Origin: Pseudomonadales bacterium
GTDB lineage: Bacteria; Pseudomonadota; Gammaproteobacteria; Pseudomonadales; DC-out160
Assembly (NCBI GenBank): GCA_019090455.1
Contig: JAHRWA010000032.1
Span: 62,001-126,000 of the forward strand
Direction: 5' to 3'
Length of the DNA stretch: 64,000 nt
Shown here: positions 58,866 to 64,000 of the stretch, in pieces
How the letters are laid out: each line of letters starts with the position of its first letter
How positions within the stretch are numbered: position 1 is the stretch's first letter
The notes under the pieces: generated by a model
Database searches by the model: none
The model's input: only the letters and a program-made list of their open reading frames with translations
Told to the model about the DNA's origin: nothing
Position numbers and translations under genes: made by a program

Positions 58866-61763
58866 ATGCAGGTTCCTACTTTAACCGACAAACTCCCACG
58901 GCTAACACTGCGCCAACCATGGATTTATGGTCCCCCTATTTCTACTCTAAAACTAACGATGCTAATTGGGTTTATGATCTGCATTGCAACACTATCTGTC
59001 TGCCATGCAACTCAAACTATCTCCATCGAACATCGAATGCCTACCACTTCGATTGGAGAGTATATCGAATATTATGAAGACAAGAGTGGCGACCTAACCT
59101 ATGACGATGTACTCGCTCCAGAACACAATAACCGATTCACTTTATCTAGACATGCATATCTTCGCTTTGGATATACTCGGTCGACCTATTGGCTGCGCAT
59201 TAAACTGAAAAACACTTCTACAAAAGACAACACTGTAATTCTTAATATTAATCACCCCAACATCGACAAAATTCATATCTATTCAGAAGACCAAGAGCGC
59301 CCTCTTCAATCAGCGGGAAACAGAACAGAACAATTCTATGGTGACATTCGTCACCATACTTATCTTTTTTATCTGGATCTAAAAGCACATGAAGAACAAA
59401 TATTTTATCTCAGCTTGAATTCAACTCAGTATTTAAACTTCCTCATGACCATAAGTTCCCCCGAGCAATTTCTTCAAACTCTCAATATGGACCAAGTTCT
59501 ATTTGGTTTGAGCTTCGGCATTATTATTGGATTGTTTATATATCATATTTTTGTCTATTACTCGGTCAGAGAAACTTCCCATCTATACTATATTTTTCTG
59601 CTCATTAGTTTGCTCGTTTTTCTTAGCTCCCAAACGGGTTATTTTAGTTTTATCTGGCGTTTCTCGGAAGGTCTTCAACGACAACTGGATTCCGGATCAG
59701 CTTTACTTGTCATTTCAATGGCCGCTTTTTTCGCGCGCTATTACTTGAAAATGCCAGACTCTGCCGATTGGCTGCATAAACTCCTCCAATTCATTGCCTA
59801 CTTTTCCTTAATCTGTTGCACAGTGCTGCCTTTTACACCTGCTGACTTGGGTACCCAAGTCAGCGTTATAGTTGCTATTTCTATCAGCCCTTTCTTAGTC
59901 GGGGCCGGAATGATAAGTTGGCTCAATGGCTACGCACCTGCTCGGTATTTTTTTCTTTCTCGATCAATATACCTACTAACCCTAATCCTAATTTTGCAAA
60001 CAGCTTACGGCTATCTTCCAACCCCCATTCAAATTACTCACGTCTTACTATTCGCTGGAATATGCGAAGCAATATTACTGTCACTCGGGTTAGCGGAGCG
60101 CGTCAGTGAGCTAAAGAACGAACATCAAAACTTACATCAAAAAACGACGATTGCTGAAGTAGAAATACGCACTAAAACTGAGTTCCTTGCGAAAATGAGC
60201 CACGAGATACGAACTCCTATGAACGGTATTTTAGGCATGGCGGAGTTACTTGAAGATACGCCGCTCACGACAACTCAAGATGACTTTGTAAAAACCATAC
60301 ATGAATCTGGCAATAATCTTCTCAAAATACTCGATGATATTTTGGATTACAGCAAGATAGATGCGGGTCAAATTGAATTACATATCCAACCGTTTGATCT
60401 GACAACATTGATAATTAATTCGATCAATAGTCTAAAATTAATTGCCGAAGAAAAAAAATTACTACTAGTGAATGATCTGGCTACTGACGTCCCCATTCAT
60501 CTGAGTGGCGATGCCATTCGACTCCAACAAATCATCACCTGCCTTGCCAGCATTGTCATTAAATATTCCGAAGAGGGAGAACTTAGGATCATCACTTCGC
60601 AAGAAAATAGCGATAAAAATGTAATTCAATTTAAAGTCGAGAGCACAAGTACAGGCTCCGGTATTCCGAGAGATCTACTAGAACAGCTTTCACTGCACAC
60701 CCATAATACAGGGAATGATATTGCGGCAGAATTCGGCCATACGGGCGTCGGTTTAATGATAGCTAAACAACTAATTGAGTTAATGCACGGCAGCATTAAT
60801 GCGAAAATGATCACAGGAAAGGGCGGTGCACTCTGGTTCAGCGTTCCACTGAGACCTCAACTAAAAGCGACGACAATCGAAAAAACACATGACGCAAACT
60901 TGGAAGAACTCAAACTACTCATTGTCGATGACAATGCTTCCTGCAGATTGGTCATCGGACAACAAGCGAGTAGCTGGGGAATGAAGGTCACAACTGCAAT
61001 TAACGGCAAACATGCTTTGGCTATTCTTCGCACCCAAGCCAACCTAAAAGAGCCCTTTGATATTGTTATTCTTGATTATGATATGCCAAGTATGAATGGA
61101 TTAGAGCTAGCAGCGAAGGTAAGAGAAGACGGCCTGATTACACATGATATTTTATTATTAATGATGACTGGATTAGGAATTTCACCCGATACAACCGCGG
61201 CTAGAAATGCGGGTATTCGGAGAGTTCTCACGAAACCCGTATCCGGAAAATTGTTGAAAATCACTCTTGCGGAAGAACTCAGCCATATGCAACGTGCGTT
61301 GGGAAACAATGCATCTGTTGGCCACAACATTCAGAAATTTCAGGTGAAAATTAAAATACTCGTAGCGGAAGATCACCACCTTAGCCAAAAAGTAATAAAA
61401 GGCATGCTCGCAAAATTGGGCGTCGATAAAGTGGAAACAGTGGATGATGGAGAAAAGGCTATCGCCGCCATAAAAACTGATGACTACGACCTAATTCTAA
61501 TGGACTACGATATGCCAGTGAAAAATGGGTTCGAAGCAGCAAGAGACATCAGACAATGGGAAAAAAATCATTCAAAAAAAACCACCCCGATAATTGCGCT
61601 TTCGGCCCACAAACTGGACGAGCAGAAAGAAATAAGTTTGCAGTGTGGAGTCAATGCTCTCCTAATGAAGCCAGTGGAATTATTTGAACTGCAAGACATG
61701 CTAATAAAGTGGACTCGCGTCGAACCCAGCACATCCGAATCACCATCAATCAACAGTCATTAA
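58866..61763 (+). CDS. retS: RetS-like 7TMR-DISM hybrid sensor with degenerate ATPase domain
   Basis: RetS in Pseudomonas binds GacS and dampens the Gac/Rsm switch between motility and biofilm. The architecture matches: signal peptide (about 30-50), 7TMR-DISMED2 sensor (50-200), seven-helix domain (210-410), HisKA with His446 (KMSHEIRTPMNG), an HATPase-like domain (540-662) and two receivers with Asp737 and Asp880. The ATPase site is damaged. The N-box asparagines are replaced (TCLASIVIKY, about 558-567), and the Asp of the D-x-G-x-G box is Ser595 (STGSGI), while the GVGL loop remains. The purD-retS neighbourhood is that of PA4855-PA4856, with one extra gene between. Confidence 0.88.
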   Translation: MQVPTLTDKLPRLTLRQPWIYGPPISTLKLTMLIGFMICIATLSVCHATQTISIEHRMPTTSIGEYIEYYEDKSGDLTYDDVLAPEHNNRFTLSRHAYLRFGYTRSTYWLRIKLKNTSTKDNTVILNINHPNIDKIHIYSEDQERPLQSAGNRTEQFYGDIRHHTYLFYLDLKAHEEQIFYLSLNSTQYLNFLMTISSPEQFLQTLNMDQVLFGLSFGIIIGLFIYHIFVYYSVRETSHLYYIFLLISLLVFLSSQTGYFSFIWRFSEGLQRQLDSGSALLVISMAAFFARYYLKMPDSADWLHKLLQFIAYFSLICCTVLPFTPADLGTQVSVIVAISISPFLVGAGMISWLNGYAPARYFFLSRSIYLLTLILILQTAYGYLPTPIQITHVLLFAGICEAILLSLGLAERVSELKNEHQNLHQKTTIAEVEIRTKTEFLAKMSHEIRTPMNGILGMAELLEDTPLTTTQDDFVKTIHESGNNLLKILDDILDYSKIDAGQIELHIQPFDLTTLIINSINSLKLIAEEKKLLLVNDLATDVPIHLSGDAIRLQQIITCLASIVIKYSEEGELRIITSQENSDKNVIQFKVESTSTGSGIPRDLLEQLSLHTHNTGNDIAAEFGHTGVGLMIAKQLIELMHGSINAKMITGKGGALWFSVPLRPQLKATTIEKTHDANLEELKLLIVDDNASCRLVIGQQASSWGMKVTTAINGKHALAILRTQANLKEPFDIVILDYDMPSMNGLELAAKVREDGLITHDILLLMMTGLGISPDTTAARNAGIRRVLTKPVSGKLLKITLAEELSHMQRALGNNASVGHNIQKFQVKIKILVAEDHHLSQKVIKGMLAKLGVDKVETVDDGEKAIAAIKTDDYDLILMDYDMPVKNGFEAARDIRQWEKNHSKKTTPIIALSAHKLDEQKEISLQCGVNALLMKPVELFELQDMLIKWTRVEPSTSESPSINSH

Positions 61764-61866
61764 CTGGCTGAGTTACATTACCAAAACCGAAGGGTCTAAC
61801 TTGTCGTAATTCCGATAAATTAGCTGCATTAAGTCCAACGCTTTAGCTTCGGCATGTTAATCCTGA

Positions 61867-61906
61867 TTTTCTATGAGAATACCTTATTCGGGTTTCTCAT
61901 AGAAAA
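61867..61906. terminator. Perfect 13-bp hairpin between retS and the lipoprotein gene
   Basis: Positions 61867-61879 pair perfectly with 61894-61906, ending in A/T runs that serve both directions. The right arm lies inside the last codons of the minus-strand lipoprotein gene, so coding and terminator sequences overlap. Confidence 0.75.
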
Positions 61907-62222
61907 TATAGCTGGTGGAATAATCACTAAACTCAAAATAAACCCTCTTCTCTCCAGCATCTACTTTTTGATTTTGATTTTCATCTAAAATTCCATAACC
62001 AAAACGGTACGGGCGCGAAACAGAATCACTAGTCCCCGTAGCAGTGGAGAGTTTGTCAACCTTGATAAAACGTTTCACTAACTTTTCACCCGCATATACG
62101 TCCAATATGCCATCCGTCCCAGTCCAGTTTTGAACTGCACGCCCGAATTTATTTTGTATTTCCTGCGTACATCCCACATTCAAACTCGCTAACGCAACCG
62201 CAGCTATTATTTTCGCCTTCAT
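61884..62222 (-). CDS. Small hypothetical lipoprotein
   Basis: I do not recognise a named family. From the ATG at 62222 the 112-residue protein has a signal with a lipobox (LNVGC, lipid Cys at about residue 18), followed by a polar domain with FGYGILDENQNQKVDAGEKRVYFEFSDYS. The D-E-N-Q-N-Q-K-V-D-A-G-E segment resembles an EF-hand-like or calcium-binding loop by spacing, although this is weak. An alternative start is at 62237. The gene ends inside a terminator hairpin. Confidence 0.75.
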   Translation of the reverse strand: MKAKIIAAVALASLNVGCTQEIQNKFGRAVQNWTGTDGILDVYAGEKLVKRFIKVDKLSTATGTSDSVSRPYRFGYGILDENQNQKVDAGEKRVYFEFSDYSTSYIFYEKPE

Positions 62223-62371
62223 TAAAACCCCATCCATTATGTTCGTTTATATGTCGACATCGATATTATCACAATCGTCCAACATTACACTTCAAAGGGG
62301 TTCGCCACTCATGATACGTATATCGTGGTAACATATGAGTTAATTAATTCACCTTGCAACGGGAGACCCAC

Positions 62372-63016
62372 ATGTCCTCAAGACGATATACCTTTGTGGA
62401 CAAACTCATCCAACAAGCCGAAAACGCGCTGAAAACTGTCGTTCCAAATAGCGTCAATTCAGATCGCCCTTCACCCTCGGAAAACAAACCTAATTCCAGA
62501 TTAACAAAACACGAAGCGCGACATGTCGCTGGATTAATGAGAATAAACCACACTGGGGAAGTTTGCGCTCAGGCGCTTTACCAGGGCCAAGCACTCACGG
62601 CACACCTTGAACAAGTTCGAGGTGCAATGGAGCAAGCAGCAAAAGAAGAAGAAGATCATCTCGCATGGTGTGAAAACCGACTCACTGAACTCGGTAGCCA
62701 TACTAGCTATTTAAACCCTTTATTTTACGGACTGTCATTCGGAATGGGAGCTGCGGCTGGCATCATAGGGGACAAATGGAGCTTAGGGTTTGTAGCCGAA
62801 ACGGAACATCAAGTGGTCAGACATCTGGACAGTCACCTGCAGGAAATTCCAATTCGCGACAAAAGAAGCCGCGCTATTCTAGAGAAAATGAAAGAAGAGG
62901 AATTACATCATGCTACCACTGCAACTGATAATGGAGGCGAGCCGCTACCCCAACCGGTTAAAAAGGCAATGAGTATTGCCTCAAAAGTCATGACGAAGTC
63001 CACTTACCGGATTTAA
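62372..63016 (+). CDS. coq7: 2-nonaprenyl-3-methyl-6-methoxy-1,4-benzoquinol hydroxylase
   Basis: Coq7 performs the last hydroxylation in ubiquinone synthesis with a di-iron centre. The ligand motifs are visible: [37 protein letters not shown] and [12 protein letters not shown] start it at ATG 62372, since GGGAG at 62361-62365 is 6 nt upstream; this gives 214 residues. It converges on speD, and a coq7-speD neighbourhood is known from Pseudomonas (PA0655/PA0654). Confidence 0.96.
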   Translation: MSSRRYTFVDKLIQQAENALKTVVPNSVNSDRPSPSENKPNSRLTKHEARHVAGLMRINHTGEVCAQALYQGQALTAHLEQVRGAMEQAAKEEEDHLAWCENRLTELGSHTSYLNPLFYGLSFGMGAAAGIIGDKWSLGFVAETEHQVVRHLDSHLQEIPIRDKRSRAILEKMKEEELHHATTATDNGGEPLPQPVKKAMSIASKVMTKSTYRI

Positions 63017-63105
63017 TTTCCCAGTTTCCGAATTTAACATTCATCGGATTTAAGACCTACCAAAATTCAAGCCTAGAAGACAGGACCACTGGCACCTCAA
63101 AGTAT

Positions 63106-63951
63106 TCATTTTCCGAGGTCGTAATTGCGCCCATAGAATATCTCAAACATCTCCTGCTGCAGACACTCCCTTACAGTCACCATTTCTTTTTCGCTCAGGT
63201 CATCAATGCCCGCACCAAACAAATAATTATCGAGAATGAATTCTTTTAATAACATTTTTGTATGAAATATATTTTCTTGGTAAACATTCACATCAATCAG
63301 CTGATATAGCGATTTTGTATCGGTGGAAATATAGTTTTGCACCGAGTTAATATCGTGATCGACGTAATGCTTATGGCCATTTACATCCCTAGTAAAGCCA
63401 CGAATACGATAGTCCATTGTCACAATATCAGAATCAAAACAATGAATGAGATAATTCAAAGCGCGTAAAGGAGAAATTAGCCCGCAAGTTGAAACATCAA
63501 TATCAACTCTAAAAGTACTAATACCACTATGAGGGTGGCTTTCAGGATAAGTGTGTACTGTCACATGGCTCTTATCAAGATGAGCCAATATGGTTTCAGA
63601 GACGGGAACCGGCATTTCAGAATCGAAAGCAGGTGCTTTGGGAACAGGGCCCGGCTCCTCCCGCCTATCACTTTCATCTGGCGGACGACTATGCTCGGCG
63701 ATCAACATGGTGACACTCGAACCTTGCGGGTCATAGTCTTGCCGCGACACACTCAATACGTTGGCGCCAATAATATTAGTGACTTCGAGCAATATCTGCG
63801 ACAACCGTTCGGCGTTATACAGTTCATCAATGTACTTTATATACTCTTTCTGGTCGCTCTCTGTGCGCGTATAACAGATATCATAGATATTAAAACTAAG
63901 TGATTTAGTTAAGTTGTTAAACCCATGGAGTTGCAGCTTTTTATCTACCAT
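63106..63951 (-). CDS. speD: S-adenosylmethionine decarboxylase
   Basis: SpeD decarboxylates SAM for spermidine synthesis, using a pyruvoyl group made by self-cleavage. The cleavage site is in [19 protein letters not shown], where the serine after KS becomes pyruvate in the E. coli enzyme. The C-terminal parts [22 protein letters not shown] and FGAGIDDLS are typical of the Gram-negative type. The length, 281 residues, is slightly above the E. coli 264 because of a Pro/Glu-rich insertion before the cleavage site. The ATG at 63951 is near the window end. Confidence 0.95.
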   Translation of the reverse strand: MVDKKLQLHGFNNLTKSLSFNIYDICYTRTESDQKEYIKYIDELYNAERLSQILLEVTNIIGANVLSVSRQDYDPQGSSVTMLIAEHSRPPDESDRREEPGPVPKAPAFDSEMPVPVSETILAHLDKSHVTVHTYPESHPHSGISTFRVDIDVSTCGLISPLRALNYLIHCFDSDIVTMDYRIRGFTRDVNGHKHYVDHDINSVQNYISTDTKSLYQLIDVNVYQENIFHTKMLLKEFILDNYLFGAGIDDLSEKEMVTVRECLQQEMFEIFYGRNYDLGK

Positions 63952-64000
63952 ATGTAGCAGTCTTTCACGCCCTTCTATTGCCTTAAACTGTTAATTCTTT

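Overview
The window looks like chromosomal core DNA of a marine-type gammaproteobacterium in the Pseudomonadales/Oceanospirillales/Marinobacter-like radiation. The evidence is gene content and order. leuS-lptE-holA is followed by proA-nadD-rsfS-rlmH-mrdA-mrdB-mltB-rlpA-dacA-ybeD-lipB-lipA. Further on come dsbD-aroQ-prmA-(zinc-ribbon/DUF3426)-dusB-fis-purH-purD-retS and coq7/speD. These follow the arrangement known from Pseudomonas, with local differences. The PF10118 hydrolase, an ETF-ubiquinone oxidoreductase and a MalT/AlkS-type regulator would fit a lipid- or alkane-using marine bacterium such as Oleiphilus or Marinobacter; that part is inference. No tRNA, rRNA, CRISPR array, insertion sequence or prophage was seen.

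Layout. 0-2.4 kb: end of a PF10118 hydrolase gene and a convergent ETF-QO gene, separated by a bidirectional terminator. 2.5-6.0 kb (minus): RegB-type redox kinase, RegA-type regulator and an unusually short MalT-like STAND/LuxR regulator. 6.1-9.1 kb: small or accessory genes (two-TM protein, amphi-Trp protein, metallo-beta-lactamase-fold hydrolase, YdcF-like protein). 9.3-13.6 kb: leuS-lptE-holA. 13.6-15.0 kb: an alpha/beta-hydrolase fused to a PilZ-like domain. 15.4-28.8 kb: NAD, ribosome-maturation, cell-elongation and lipoate genes, ending in a DedA-PAP2 fusion. 29-34 kb: an AP2-like protein, ubiX, mpl, a membrane protein and a pyrophosphate-type phosphofructokinase. 34-41 kb: a PP2C-kinase fusion, a periplasmic protein, nirBD behind a clear NtrC/sigma-54 regulatory region, and ppa. 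41-47 kb: DUF2333, LapD, LapG and a GcbA-like diguanylate cyclase. 47-62 kb: dsbD to retS. 62-64 kb: a lipoprotein, coq7 and speD.

How the genes fit together. Three themes stand out. Envelope growth: mrdA/mrdB drive elongation, mltB/rlpA/dacA trim peptidoglycan, mpl recycles it, lptE serves LPS export, and the DedA-PAP2 fusion may recycle lipid carriers. Surface attachment: LapD, LapG and a GcbA-like cyclase sit side by side, with RetS further along and a PilZ-hydrolase fusion earlier, so several c-di-GMP/Gac-Rsm components share one region. Nitrogen and redox sensing: RegB/RegA, and nirBD under an apparent NtrC/sigma-54 promoter beside a PP2C-kinase.

Departures from the usual pattern: accB-accC are absent between aroQ and prmA; no nitrate reductase or transporter lies next to nirBD; RetS has lost key ATP-binding residues; the PAP2 domain lacks its third-motif arginine; and short in-frame tandem repeats recur in linkers of at least six unrelated genes.
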